Assembly: GCA_963971405.1 (NCBI GenBank)
Contig: OZ020484.1
Span: 12,462,001 to 12,526,000, forward strand
Origin: Psococerastis gibbosa
Lineage: Eukaryota > Arthropoda > Insecta > Psocodea > Psocidae
Length of the DNA: 64,000 bases
Reading direction: 5' to 3'
Positions 31,598 through 43,865 of this stretch are shown piece by piece (within the stretch, counting starts at the first letter, position 1; every line of letters starts with the position of its first letter). The notes below the pieces were generated by a model. The model was not told where the DNA came from. It made no database searches and worked only from the letters and a program-made list of their open reading frames with translations. The translations under genes were made by a program, and so were the position numbers.

Positions 31598-33233
31598 TAC
31601 CTCACGTTCCTGTTTTTTCACCACATGTAGGCACCTAAGTAATAGCCTTAACAGCTTTAGTACAGTACATCTTATCCTAAAGTAAAGTTTAGTTTACTTC
31701 AATACCATCCCAATGTAATTTTATTTGTTGGTTTATAAATGTAAATGTGCTTAAGTAGATTTCGCATAAAGGTCCAGCTCTAGAGGAATGTTATTTTTAT
31801 CAACCAAAACAACAAAACCAAAGCTGTCCGACATGTACATAGGCCTAGTTATAACCGAAATTCGAGATGAAAATGATACAAAAGGTACCTAATTATTCAA
31901 TGTTTCTTCAATTCTGAAAGACATAATTATAATTTCGTTTGAAAATCATAGGTCTATTATAGGTATCCATTCAAAATTAACAATTACGGTACGCATAGGC
32001 CATTTCATTTTTTAAATAAAACTTTAATGCTGTTAAGTCTACTGCAGTTACAGTAACTGCTAATGTGCCTACGTGTGGCTCTTTCCAACGTTGTATTTCA
32101 ATACTAGTTAGGACTAGGCTACTGTTTGTTCGCTGAATAAGAGTTACTATTGTTGCTAAGACTGTCTTCGACGATCTGTCAATTTTTTTTTAAATTTAGA
32201 TAGGTCTATTGTCATATGGGCTCTAAGCCATTTTATAGTACATTTTATGCTAATGGGCTAAAAGACGTTCAGAACTGTCTATTCGTATTTATTTATTGTA
32301 CAATTGTGTAACAAAACGGCCACCGCTAAAGTTGAAACATGAAAAACTCAAGCTCCATAGAAATATTTTTGCGGGAGGTCGTTGCAAATTTCCACACTGT
32401 TTGCGCTGTAGCCTATCTATCATACCTTTAAATCTTTTTATTTCGTTGCTAATATTAGGGTCCCTGATTTCAACTGTAAGTGGTGTGGTTTATTTATGTG
32501 TTTACTTTCATATCTAGAGGGCGGAATTTTTTTGTTCCTTTCGAGTTTCGTTCAAATAATTCAAATTCTAAGAATAAGTACTGTATTCTTTTATTAATCT
32601 CGACCTATAAATAGGCTAATAGGGTTTCTGATGTCAATTGAAATTTACAATTGAAAAGTACGTATGATACCATAGGTAGGCCTACTTTTAATTAACAATG
32701 AATAGGCTGCTAAAATTTTGTACACTATCAAATATTTAGTGATTTATAATAGTAACCTAATAATGTAAATTTTGTTGTTATCTCATAACTCTAAAAAAAT
32801 ATTGGCTGTTCACTGTTTTTTTTTCTTTACAATTTTGATTTTTTTTGTGGAAAGGATTTGGAGTGTGTTTTTAAAAATGTATATATTATTAACGTATGCA
32901 GATAATTTGTTCAGGAAAAGAGCTTCAACTACAGTATATAGATAATTTGCGTAGGAAAAGAACAAAAGAACTTCAATTATATTGTTTGATCAATCAAATC
33001 AAATAAAAATCTACAATAGGACAATTGAACGAATACTATTTATTACCTACAAATTTTCGTTTTAATGTTGATATTGATTTAAAATAAATATTTCCACTAT
33101 AATAGGGGTACTCACTACTCACAGACAGGAATATATTTCGGGAGGGGGGGGGGGGATTTGTCCTATGTATACTGCTACAGTCGCGAGCGAAAATTATTAA
33201 CAATAATAATGCCTAGTGACTAGCGCCTATGTA
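31598..33233. other. 3' UTR and intergenic
   Basis: 3' UTR of the coiled-coil gene up to about 32040, then AT-rich sequence without a recognised feature. Confidence 0.5.
32015..32020 (+). terminator. Possible poly(A) signal of the coiled-coil gene
   Basis: First clear AATAAA downstream of the TAG at 31595-31597 on the plus strand; 3' UTR of about 420 bases if used. No downstream GT-rich element was checked rigorously. Confidence 0.35.
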
Positions 33234-33853
33234 TAGTCCACGCAAAATGAGAAAAGTATGGAGATGGAATGTTTTGATCCTGAGCAACACTGTAAAAATA
33301 TTCATTGCCCAATTTTTTTTTTATGCCTTGCATCCATAGCCCAGGGTAGAAGTTTTTTTTCAGACATTAAATTATAGTAAAATGAAACCCATTGGAAATG
33401 GAAGATAATACGACAGACATTAAAGGAAAAATAAATTACGGGCGATCTGAGTTCGGGAGTAGCTAGGGGCGGGGTTTTACGGTACATCTTAATTTCCGGC
33501 AAAAGTACAAGGAAAAACGTCAAATAGCAAAATGGTAGGTGATAGGAAGATGTAGAACTTTAGTGATTGCACTTTTCTCACATAACCTCAAATTTTATGA
33601 GAAAAATGCCATTTGGTTTTTTATTTTTAACTTTTACAAAAAAACATTTTCTTACGTGGAATTTGGTGAAAACTTACCTTTCCAATGGGTTTCATTCTAC
33701 TATAATTTAATGTTTTTTTTTCACCATTTTTCTGGGGATCTACCTTGGGCTACCAATGCCACAAGGTAACACAAAATGGTGCAAGGAATATTTTTACTGT
33801 TGCACAGGATCAAAACATCCCATGTCCAAACTTTTCTCATTTTGCGTGGACTA
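33234..33853. mobile_element. Longer member of the TAGTCCACGC family
   Basis: TAGTCCACGCAAAATGAG ... CTCATTTTGCGTGGACTA, 620 bp, TA on both sides. Middle has no long ORF. Confidence 0.7.
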
Positions 33854-34270
33854 TACCTACATTCTGTATTTCTTGTATTTCTGCACAATTTTTCTAAAAC
33901 TTCAATACTTCAATGTTTATTCATTATTTTTGAAAAATGTTGGTGAGTTCCATGGTGCCTTTCGCACCCTCCTTGGGTACGGGCCTACAGAATACCATAA
34001 CATAATTAAATGGTACGGGTCTGCTCATAGATGGTAAGTTAGGAAACTCAGTGACTGCGAAAGTAGACATAAATATCAGGTTTATCTTTAAATTTTATTT
34101 ATTCTTCGTAAAATGCCTTTGAGAACATCACAATATTGTTGAGTAGCGCATGGACGGATACAGGGGGGGGGGGGGTGTCCCACAATGAACTTTCAAAGAA
34201 ATGATGATATAGGAAGTATAATGTTAAATAAATAGTCGCAAAAACGCAAAGTTACGCCTAGTTCTGTATA

Positions 34271-34546
34271 GGCGGCTATTCCATCGGCCAATTTGCTTCA
34301 CTAATTTACTTGTATTTTGAGATTTTTTGTTTGTTTTGTTTTAAGGAGACCATTAGGTAGATACTTAACTTATCTATTATAAATTAAGTTATAATATGGT
34401 AGAGACTTATTAATGATGTCTGCTACCATATTATAACTTAATTTATAATAGATAAGTTAAGTATCTACATAATAGTCTCCTTAAAACAAAACAAACAAAA
34501 AATCTCAAAGCACAAATGAAGCAAATTAGTCGGTGGAATAGCCGCC
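34271..34546. mobile_element. Foldback MITE (GGCGGCTATTCCA group), full copy
   Basis: 276-bp near-perfect palindrome: GGCGGCTATTCCATCGGCC ... TCGGTGGAATAGCCGCC, arms over 110 bp, hairpin GGTAGAGACTTATTAATGA/TGTCTGCTACC at the tip. Lies just beyond the 3' end of the F-box gene. Confidence 0.85.
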
Positions 34547-34793
34547 GTAGGAGATAAGACATTCGCTTCCCGTCAAAATATTTGTTTATGAATTTATTAT
34601 TGTACTGTGACTACCGTAGTCATTGAAAAGTATTAAAAATATATATCTTTTGCGGGCGCGAATGTCCCATTTCAACTACACAGAACTGTAATGGTGCTGA
34701 CAGCTACTAAATATATATAAAGTTTTATTATTTTTAGCTAAGTTGTCATTATGATCTCAAAATATCACAAATTATGTATCACTGAAACAATCA

Positions 34794-34799
34794 TTTATT
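34794..34799 (-). terminator. Poly(A) signal of the F-box gene
   Basis: AATAAA on the minus strand, about 60 bases after the stop codon of the F-box gene. Confidence 0.45.
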
Positions 34800-34858
34800 C
34801 GGTACCCTTAGACTTAGATAATAAATACTATAGTCTATAATGGTAAACAATGCAGTTA

Positions 34859-35014
34859 CTATGTAGATGAGACGTGTTCCTCTAAAATAAGTTGGACAGA
34901 TGAAGCCGTCATCTTACTACCATAGTGACCTGCCCAAAATTGACCGTCAGCACCCCCGTGGTAGAACTTGACGTATCTCACATTGGATCCAACGTTATTG
35001 AACAAGAATTCTAC
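34859..35014 (-). CDS. FBXO2/FBXO6-like F-box protein, exon 4 (FBA domain, end)
   Basis: Terminal exon entered through TTATTCTTCCAG in phase 0; 51 codons and a stop. It reads VEFLFNNVGSNVRYVKFYHGG, then QFWAGHYGSKMTASSVQL. This is the diagnostic FBA ending (V.Y..F.HGG.D...WAG.YG....SS). In mouse Fbs1 the sugar contacts include Tyr279 and Trp280; from memory of that family the matching pair here is Phe269-Trp270, so the key Trp is kept and the Tyr is conservatively changed. A minus-strand AATAAA about 60 bases past the stop (34794-34799) completes the gene. The assembled protein is 294 residues. Confidence 0.88.
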   Translation of the reverse strand, partial: VEFLFNNVGSNVRYVKFYHGGADGQFWAGHYGSKMTASSVQLILEEHVSST

Positions 35015-35126
35015 CTGGAAGAATAAGTTAACACCAGTCAATTGCGGCTTGGACGGCGATGTAATTGCAATGTTAATTCATTTATTTATATTTGTAAAGG
35101 TACCGTTTACACCAGTTACACCCTTA

Positions 35127-35398
35127 GGCCCGCATTACACTGTAAAACATTTTATAAAACAGATTTTATAAAATATTTGAAGAATGGGTCTTTTATTAAA
35201 AATTGTTTCAACAGTCCAACTGAACTTCGCCATTTTGGAATCTTCTTCAAATTCTTTTATAAAATGTAATGCCAACCTATTACATTTTATAAAAGAAATT
35301 TTATAATAAAAATGTTTTATAAAATATGGCCTATTACACTATCAAAGATTTTTGTCAAATAACTTTTATAAAATATATTTTATAAAATGTTTTAGACC
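35127..35398. mobile_element. TTA-flanked element rich in TTTTATAAAA
   Basis: Between TTA (35124-35126) and TTA (35399-35401). Ends GGCCCGCATTACACTG / GTTTTAGACC; at least eight TTTTATAAAA or close variants inside, arranged as imperfect inverted repeats. In intron 3 of the F-box gene. Confidence 0.55.
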
Positions 35399-35730
35399 TT
35401 AGACCATACAACTCTATCATTTAATATTACATGGTCTAAGAGTTGCACCTATACAAAAAAATAACAAAATATCAAAAAAACATGAGAATGGAAGTGCGGC
35501 TATTTTCCGCTATGCCCTTCCATTTCAAACGTACAAATAAAAAACAGGAACATGGCAATGTTGCTATGGCCTCCGAATTAATATATGGTCTGTAGTAGAG
35601 TACAACTCAATGAAGTTCTGGACACCGAGCAACATCAACAACATGCTTTTTTTTACGATTTATCGAGGACAGTAAATGGCTGTCTCAATCCTCCGTACCA
35701 CCTTTATATTGTAGGACTTCACACTACTAA

Positions 35731-35872
35731 GGCCCCCATTCCACATACGTACAACGTCAATGAAAATTATGAAATTGATGGTGGCAGCAGAATTTTTAGT
35801 ATGTAAAAATGTCTGCTGCCACCATCAATTTCATAATTTTCATTGACGTTGTACGTATGTGGAATACCCCCC
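35731..35872. mobile_element. Foldback MITE, second identical copy
   Basis: Same 142 bases as 24484-24625 by direct reading. Inserted in intron 3 of the F-box gene. Confidence 0.85.
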
Positions 35873-36553
35873 TTAGAGCGATATGTTTTTCATAGCCCCG
35901 GCCAACTACTTATTTTAACTTATTTCTGTGGCCGACATTGCCGGCAATAAGTAGTGACTTATAACCCCCCCCCCCCCCTAGTTCTTCAGTTTTATGAATT
36001 GATCAATTGCGATTATATATTTAGAATCTGCTTTCCTGTACTAACGACACCACTTATTTAGTTTATTTTGTGTCAATGATAATCCATTAAGGGGACAATT
36101 TGGAGATAATTTGGCCAAGCAACCTATGGTCAAATATATGAACAGCCTGCAGCCTACGTGGATTTTGATAAAATCGGTTTTATTTTTTTCTTGCCAAACC
36201 GTGAGTGATGGTTATTACCAATATCAGGGGTGACCAATCCAGTCAATCGTCAGAGTTAGAGATGCGGCTACAGATCCCAAGATGGCGCGAAAATTTATTT
36301 CGGAACTCAATGAGATCATGAATGCGGGTTTTTTAAATAATAGTAAAACCGATTATGAAGTAAAATTTACAACTTTAAGAAAGCGTCCATATGATAGAGG
36401 AAAACATGTACAGTATAAGGTATTATTAATAATGTATTTAACCGTGTCAAAAAACTCCATGCCAAAGAAGTGATTAGTTAAGATTTATAGACGATGCCTG
36501 GGCAACTTAAGTCGCAACTTGATGGATAAGGCGTTGTAAGTAAGTAGGTCTAC

Positions 36554-36686
36554 CTTATGCCAGTCTGAGCCGTAGTTTCCACCGCAATGTTTCCGTTCCT
36601 CGACTCGATCTATAACGTTTAGTTGGGAATCGAGCAATGCCACTTCAATATCATAGACTGCCCAACAATCCCATCGCCCCGCATAC
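36554..36686 (-). CDS. FBXO2/FBXO6-like F-box protein, exon 3 (FBA domain, middle)
   Basis: Small exon found by following the domain. The acceptor is AACTTACAG at 36687, the donor CATAAG|GTAGAC at 36554; phase 2 in, phase 0 out. With the split Trp it reads WYAGRWDCWAVYDIEVALLD, then QLNVIDRVEERKHCGG and a short tail ending GSDWHK. This corresponds to the family segment with Asp-Cys, Y.L.V.L and the strand before the last sheet. Key evidence is that all three splice junctions keep frame and that the family's order of conserved segments is reproduced across exons 2, 3 and 4. Confidence 0.85.
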
Positions 36687-37017
36687 CTGTAAGTTTAATT
36701 CAACTCATGTCAAAAAAGGAAAATAATAATGGGGTGTTCTCATTAACGGACGTGATACGGTATCGCCGATACCGCCATGGGCAAGCCGGGTGAATGTTGT
36801 ATAACGTAAATGTAGATATTTTCTACAATGTCTGCAATGGTCATAGAAGGTCAAGCCTCCAAATCTGATAATTATTAAAACACGTTAAACCATAACCGAA
36901 CCTTTTTATGTCAACAATAATAAAAAAATAATTTTGTATTAGCTAGAGGTCCATATGGGAGAGACGCGACATTTTTTAAATCCTAGGGCCCCCTGATACC
37001 ACGTCTCCAATGACCAG

Positions 37018-37110
37018 CAGCCTGATCATGGCGATTATAATACCGGTATTTATTTAATACCAGGGGATTATAGAAATACCGGTATTATAATCGCCATGAT
37101 CAGGCTGCAG
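37018..37110. mobile_element. Foldback (CAGCCTGATCATGGCG family)
   Basis: 93-bp palindrome CAGCCTGATCATGGCGATTA ... ATCGCCATGATCAGGCTGCAG with TATTATAATACCGGTATT arms. In the F-box gene 5' of exon 3 (intron 2). Confidence 0.75.
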
Positions 37111-37557
37111 CTAATGAAAAAACGAAGCAGGTGGTCCCAGGATTTTTTTTTTTTTTGCGCGCTCGAATGTCCTATTTCTTTTATGTTAACTCAAGTATTA
37201 GCTGAAGGTAAATCTGTCACCTCTGCTAAGCTGTCAGGTTCCCATTAGGTATATTTTTATGTACCATTTTATTGAGTTGCCTGATGGTTCATTAATTTTA
37301 TTTATAAACATTAATCAGTGAATCATCGTCAATCGGTTCTATTAGTTTATAATATGCGTTATGCATTAACGCCGAGCAGTTTTATCACATAACATATAAT
37401 GTAATTCTAGGACTGTGTGTTAAAGGCATCATTCTTCCCCCGTATAGTAGTTATGAAAACACCGTTCCAAACACTTCTGCCCATTCCTAGAAATTTCAAG
37501 TATGCACGTTCTGGGACGATCTAGGCAATCCCAATTCAGAGTACACCACCATCATTT

Positions 37558-37773
37558 TCAGGACTTGTAGAGTAGTGGTACAGACTCAGACTTTCACCCG
37601 AAAGGTTGTTGGGCCCAGTCTCACACTAGCTACACTCTCTGGTCATGCTTCGGAGGGCATGTAAAGCAGGTGGTCCCGGGCCTTCCTAGTTGAGTGTAAG
37701 AGAGGGCTTTATAGTTCTAACTCCACTAGGTTGGCTTAGTAATGGAACAAAAAAGTCGCTATTTATTTATTTA
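37558..37773 (+). repeat. tRNA-derived SINE family 1
   Basis: Full-length plus copy in intron 2 of the F-box gene, TTTATTTATTTATC tail. Confidence 0.78.
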
Positions 37774-37952
37774 TCATTGAGACCAGGGAGGCCTAAACGT
37801 GGAGCAATAGAACCTGACGATTTAAAACTTTAAACTATGCTGATAGAGACTGCTCGGTTGCATAACCATGTCTCTTACCGAGAAGGCAATGTACAATCCG
37901 GATACTCTTAATGTCTTGAATCTTTTGAATTACATGAACTTTGTCTATTTAC

Positions 37953-38166
37953 CATTCTGAAACGGATATATTTGGTTTCAAGACATCCATAACCGCAGGC
38001 CAAGCTCCTTCGGCATAGAGATCGATGATCTGCTGCTTACCACAAGAATGGTAAGAAGTAGTAAAGCAGGATGGAGCCGGTGGATCACCCGATGTGCCTG
38101 ATGGGGGCTGCTCGATAATGAACCTATCGCCGCCATTACTTTTTATGTCCCAATCACGAAGACTTA
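37953..38166 (-). CDS. FBXO2/FBXO6-like F-box protein, exon 2 (FBA domain, first part)
   Basis: Exon opened by TTGTTTTTCAG and closed by GAATG|GTAAATAG; phase 1 in, phase 2 out, joining cleanly to its neighbours. It encodes residues about 128-198: LRDWDIKSNGGDRF, a variable loop, then CFTTSYHSCGKQQIIDLYAEG and WPAVMDVLKPNISVSEW. This is the first half of an FBA (F-box-associated) domain, with the family landmarks N/SGGD, TSY..C.K.Q.IDL.AEG and P.I.V..W. In Fbs proteins the FBA sandwich binds the Man3GlcNAc2 core of N-glycans on misfolded ER clients. A LINE relic in the upstream intron ends about 45 bases before this acceptor. Confidence 0.88.
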
Positions 38167-38211
38167 CTGAAAAACAATTTTGATATTATTACTGTTACTA
38201 TGATAATAAAT

Positions 38212-38860
38212 ATGGAATAGAATAGAATATTTCTGTATTGAGTCATTAACATGAAACAATGGGCGCTCTAAAATAAATCTAAGACACAGTAACAATAAAT
38301 AAATGAAACATTAACAAATAGCTGTTGGTAGTGGTTTAAGTAATGTCTGCACTGGGAATCATGAGAACACCGGCTGTTGAGTTCCACATTATGGCCTCCA
38401 CATACAAGCATTGGTCTATGAGGTGCCTCTTTAGTTTACTTCTAGTCAATTTCACCTCTCTAATGTTCCTAGCAGCCCTTGTAAGTATCTAGCACCTGCA
38501 TAGGCTGGTTTACCCTCATACCTACTGGTTCTATGTTTAGGGATCACAAGGTAATCCCTGCCCCTAGGACCATAGGCATGAGTGTCACCCAGCCTAGGCA
38601 AGGTGCCATTCACCTTCTTTACATAGGTGCACACCTCCAGAACATACCGTTAGAATACCCAGTCTTTTGAAATGCGGACAACGGCACGACTTTAGGAAGA
38701 CCATTACAGAGATTATCGCCTTCTTCTGAAGCTTAAAAATTCTCTCAAGATTGTATTTAGAGGTTGCTCCCCAGAGGACGATTCCATATATATGACTGAA
38801 TTAGGGATGCGAAGCGTTTCACAATTATATTATAGCTTAGCTTAGAGATAACAACATGTA
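38212..38860 (-). pseudogene. Non-LTR retrotransposon (LINE) ORF2 3' end relic
   Basis: Minus-strand translation gives the end of a LINE ORF2: YGIVLWGATSKYNLERIF, LQKKAI, CPHFKRLGILTV, then after one frameshift HAYGPRGRDYLVIPKHRT and YAGARYL. These are the post-RT landmarks of CR1/Jockey-like elements. The element ends with an ATTCT-type tail (about 38217-38235). It is 5'-truncated and broken by a frameshift and stops, and lies in intron 1 of the F-box gene in the same orientation. Confidence 0.75.
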
Positions 38861-39251
38861 GGGGCGGCGTAGCCACGTTGGCTGCAGGTAATCAACTAAG
38901 AAATTACAATTGAGGAGGTTGCTTACAAACATGGCCAATTCCTAGTTGTATAATTTTTCAGGAGAGCGGGTTTTCTGTCAAAAATTTGGTTAAGCTGGTA
39001 ACTTTACTACCCCTAGACTTCTCAGCGCTTCTGTGCGCAATATGGCTGCTTTTGTCACTTTATTTTACAATGTGAAAGTACACATTACAAGTGTCTGCAA
39101 GATCGGATCAAAATCTCATGTTGTGAAGAAATGGAGTTGGCCACGTTTGTAACCAAGCTCCTCAATTACTGCCTCAATTGTCTTAGCATCGGAAATCAGA
39201 ATGCAATAGATTCAGCCATTGCTGAATATAAAATATAATGCTTGTACTTAC

Positions 39252-39633
39252 CTGCCCCACAAGGATTTTTAATGAAGTTCCTCCTTAAAAGTTGCTTGTG
39301 GAGGGTGACAAAAATAATATGCCACGGTACATTTCGTAAAACGTTAACATCTTTAAATTGCGAGCCTATAAGCTTCTCTTTAAACACACGAGAATCAATA
39401 ATATTGCACCATGTCTTGCACACAAGTCTGCATCGTAATACAGTTTTTAATGGAAGACTAGTCAAGATAGAAATGAGAACATCTTCGTTAATAGGCACCT
39501 TACCAATCACAAAACCATTGCAATCGTCTTCAATGTCAAAAAAATCAAAATTTTCTCTTTTGGGAAAGGCTCTTTCCGGGTGAACTTTAACGTTGGCATT
39601 CCCCATTGCTGCCACTCGCTTACGCTTTGACAT
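39252..39633 (-). CDS. FBXO2/FBXO6-like F-box protein, exon 1
   Basis: First coding exon of an SCF ubiquitin-ligase substrate receptor. The start chosen (39633, MSKRKRV) gives a 294-residue protein, close to the usual 290-300 of the Fbs family; an in-frame ATG 19 codons earlier (39690) is the alternative. Residues about 47-88 are an F-box (VPINEDVLISILTSLP, then CRLVCKTWCNIID), the part that binds SKP1. The linker ends with LLRRNFIKNPCGA, corresponding to the LLRNPC motif that precedes the FBA domain in FBXO2/6/44. The donor is GCAG|GTAAGTACAAG, leaving one base of a split codon. Exons 2-4 follow at lower coordinates on the same strand. Confidence 0.88.
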
Positions 39634-39690
39634 GCCAGTGTTTTCAAAGCAATATTTCAGTGAATTTTTTAATTGCTTCAAATACTTCAA

Positions 39691-42600
39691 ACCCTACTGC
39701 CACAATCAGCTGATAGGAGAGTTTGGAAAAGCCTTTTCTTTTACACTAACGGCCATCCTCATCTATCCCTTTTCACTATGCCCGGTCAATTGAATTAGTT
39801 GAATTATCCTTCAGCAAGAAAATACGCACTACATTGGTTTAATTTGAAAAAGTTGGCACTTTATTATGGAATTAATGGAATTATGGATGACTGTAACTCA
39901 TGATTGTTTTTAAATTTTGTTGCTGTTTGGTTGGCCCCGTTGGCCAGTCAGATCAGCCAACTCTTCATGAATACATTTTTCCCCGGCTTTCCGCTAATTT
40001 TTAAAATGCAAAATCAAGAGCTAGACTCACAAAACATCATGTAATATAGACTTAATTTTACTTTTATAACTTTATTATTCCCATTAAATTTTTTTACATT
40101 TAATATGATACCTTACTGCAGGGCTCAGCTCGTGTGCTATTACTATTAAACAAATTTCATTAAAATTTATCATCATTATTATTATTGGCGTAATTTCTTA
40201 TACCAGATTTGTCATTAATATGAGGGAATAGAACTCTTCGAGATTTTGTAGCGGCTAAAAACAGTCAAATACCATTCATACCTTGTTTATTTACACTAAA
40301 ATGAACATGAGTGAGGTTGGCCAGTGACAGTTCTTGTCTACAACATAGGTAATACTGCGCCGGCCGCCATACCAAGTTGAATCCAGCGGACCAGAGCAAG
40401 TTCAAAGCTGCAGATAAATTGGTCGTGTGCACAGTGCCGGTAGGGAAACATGATGGTAGGACTTGTCCTGGTCACCTCCGAACTAATCGTGTGACTTCAC
40501 TGTGTTTCCCAAGTGGTTCGGAATCCACTATAATCAGGAGGTCCACTGGAGTCCTATGGGCCCACACCGTGGCCTGGGACTGTGTCAAACCATACTACTA
40601 CTACACTAAAATGACAATCGGAGGCGGAAAAGCATTGTAAGTATTTAAACTTCAAATTATCAAATAAATTTTACATCTCATGAATTACTATGACCTATGC
40701 ACGTTTAGTTTCGTTTAAGTTATTTTCAGGAAACCCTCTATAGTATTTGACTACTAAATAATAAAATTAATACTAGGCATAATAATGCGTAGCGTAATAT
40801 GCCTACTTAATATTGTGTTATTTTAGTTGCATACCGTAATTGGTTTAGCAAAATCAAGTTATCATACTTGTCTTATCTTGTAAAAAATCAGCTCCCTGTA
40901 TTTTTTAACAAAATAATTAGTTCTTCGTTTCACAGCTGTAAAGATGTGAAAATGGCTTGATGAAAAGTGCATAAAAAATACAAGTTTTCGTCATCATATG
41001 GATGTTTAGCCAGACTCTAAACTAGTCAAGGAATAGTTAGCATTGGACTGAGAATTACAGGCGGCGGACGGCAGTACCTTCCTTCAGATTCCACTTTTCG
41101 AAATAGTGGGAGGGGTTTCAGGGCCTAGGTCTAAATAGATGAGTATGGCTAAATTTGCTGAAACATGATTGAAACGCTGAGTCAATGGAAATTTAAAAGC
41201 TGGTAACTGAAACAGTGCTTTCTGACTGTATTTCATGAAGACGGGAAACTTTCGGCAGCTTTAGGATCGATAAGCCTACAATTATTAACCTAACTATGGT
41301 CTCCAAAAGTAACCTTAAATATTCTTTCGTTGGAAAAGGTTTCAATGTATAAGTGAGTTTTTTAAAAATATTTTTATAATTTTACGTAGACTGATTTTCT
41401 AATTGACACACAAAATGCTACAACTGTACTGTACAAAATATGACGTACCGTATCCCATCAGAATATTTACTGTCTTTTTACAAAGAATCTCCTGTTGAGA
41501 TACAAGCCAATAAATACAATATTCACCCACATTCAAAACTACAATTTTAGGTAACAAAATAATATGAAGATTTTTCTCACTGGTTTTACTACCTTCAATA
41601 ATAAATTAAGCTTAGGATATTATAGACACGAGTGCATCTCTTAAACGTAATAAGTCGACCACTACCAACTGTCGGCCTAGGTGTGGATTTTGTAAAGTCG
41701 TGTAGACTAGGCCTACTTGAATTCGGCTACCCGAATATGGGGATGAACTGCTCTTGCTCAAACTTTTCTGTTAGAAAAGTTTAATACTGAATCAGCCATA
41801 ACTGCGTCAATATAGATCAAATCCATTTAGAATTTTTCTTAACAAAATATGACCCATATAGGCCTATCGTAGCACAGTAAATCAGCCATATCCAAGGTAC
41901 ACATAATAATACAAACGTCCGATATGGTCCTTACTAACATTACAAAATAATGACAAATGGCTCTCCTTTATTGGCCATGATTTATGGATTGACTTCATTT
42001 TCTTAGTGTTGCATTTATTGGGAAGTGTACCGCATTATATGTAAACATGTCTGGTACCAATAGCAGGGCCTAGCTATAAAAACTGCCACCGAATAATTCT
42101 ATTCAATTCCCTCTGGTTAAAACATGGCAAGCTAAGTTGCCCATCGGCAGGCATAACATGAGCTGATAATGATAATTTACCCGGGGAATTATAGAAACCA
42201 TAATAAAATTAACCCACACCAAGCAACTCCAACGGTTTTGTCATGTTGGTACCAGTAGAGCCCACTTCCGCATATGCCTAGAATATGCACACTGAATAAC
42301 AATTAATCTCTGATGACAAAATGTCGTAATTAATTCATATTCAGATTTAATTCCCGTTAAGTTAATTAACATTAATTGGGGTTTATTCAGAATAATCTTC
42401 CCGGTTAAGTTATTCGTTTCATCTCGTGCTACGCCCACAGGACTATAGCACGGTCAATATTGTAATAGCCATGAAAGATTTTACTATTGGCTTTGAAACT
42501 TCTGCCATAAAATATAAAAATAAAATATAAATGGTCTAGGAACTTTTGTTAAGTGCATACTTCATTACCATTTATGCTAAGTAATACGAAAGTTTTCAAT

Positions 42601-43865
42601 GGCGCCGTTACAATGCGACGAGTAGGCTAGTTAACTTTTCAGGGTGATAATAAAACTCATTTATTTTATTAATAACGGACAAATTCCTTGTTCGTTTGCA
42701 ATTTCTGAAATGTTCCAGAAAAGTGTATGAGACATTCTACTAATTACTTGTCGCGCACAATCACATGCACGGTATTATCAACGGTAAGTTAGCTCTTAAG
42801 CAGTAAACAAACCATGAAAGATGCAGTGAAATATCTCGTATGTCAAAGGAAATATACAAATGCACATACGAGGTATATCAGTATTATCAGTTATCAAACA
42901 CACATTCATTCGATTCATCTACCCCTATTGGCAGCGGGATGAACCAGAATAAGCGCCTGTTTTAAATTATAAAACCATATAAAAAGTTAGGTTTCATTTT
43001 AAAAAAAAATGCAGATAGACTGGGGTATTGCAATGACACCATTGTTATCCTTCTAATATGCATAAATAAGTTTACAGCTTCAAATTTTACGCCTAAATTG
43101 CATTCTATCTAGGCGAAACAATGTTTTAACAATAAAAGTTGAAAGCCTATAAATTTAATTAAAATATCTATAATAATTAATAGGAGTTTGATTTATCGAA
43201 ACCACTTAGAAGATAGGCCTACAATTCAATAGAAAGCATATAATAAAAGAAAAATATGAAGAAACTGGCCGTGTAATTAGAGGGATTTCTGTGCCGTATA
43301 TTATAAGTGCGATACTCCTTACATACGACAGCACAATGTCAGTTTGTAATTTTGTAACTTACGACTAGTTTAGGATTCACCACGGCGCCGGCTACACTAG
43401 TCTTTTCAGGCGATAATAATAAATTAATTATAATTACACTCTTACCTAAGAGCCTCTACAAGAAGCAGCTATAGGGCCTACTAATTTTCTGTAGTGTTCT
43501 ATATGAAAAACGATAACTGCCAAAAAAGGCAATGAAAATAAACACGGACAATTTTCTTACCGAATGCTCGTCAATAAAAGTTGGGGTTTGGTGCCACGAC
43601 AGTGTGGAAGTACGAATTAGTTTATTTTGAACACATGTCAAATTTCTAGCCAACTCTAAATGAAGCCTAAAAGACGCTTAATTTGACTAAGCTAAATAGA
43701 GTTATTTCCCAAATCCTTTTCAAGTTTAGCCTAATTGTTAAGACGGTTGACAAATTAGAGCCAATTTATAGAAAGCGGGGTTTCGAGTGACAAAAGCATA
43801 ATATAGGTTTGCTGTTTGTTTGTTTACATAGGATGTCTTTTTAAGATACGTTTTATACGTCTTTA
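39691..43865. other. 5' flank of the F-box gene and intergenic
   Basis: Only repeat family 2 (40355) and a piece related to 46158 (40915-40990). GGCGCCG...CTTTTCAGG.GATAATAA occurs twice (42601-42655, 43383-43421). No gene recognised; 44471-45049 is also empty, apart from an AP-1 site at 44667-44673. Confidence 0.45.
40355..40610 (+). repeat. Dispersed repeat family 2 (SINE-like)
   Basis: Shares CCTGGTCACCTCCGA, AATCGTGTGACTT, CAAGTGGTTCGGAATCCACT and TATAATCAG...GTCCAC with 54826 and, inverted, 60372. Confidence 0.6.

Noticed and set aside
38239-38245. AP-1 heptamer near the F-box gene
   Set aside because: It lies inside the LINE relic 3' tail, so it is not counted as locus-specific regulation.
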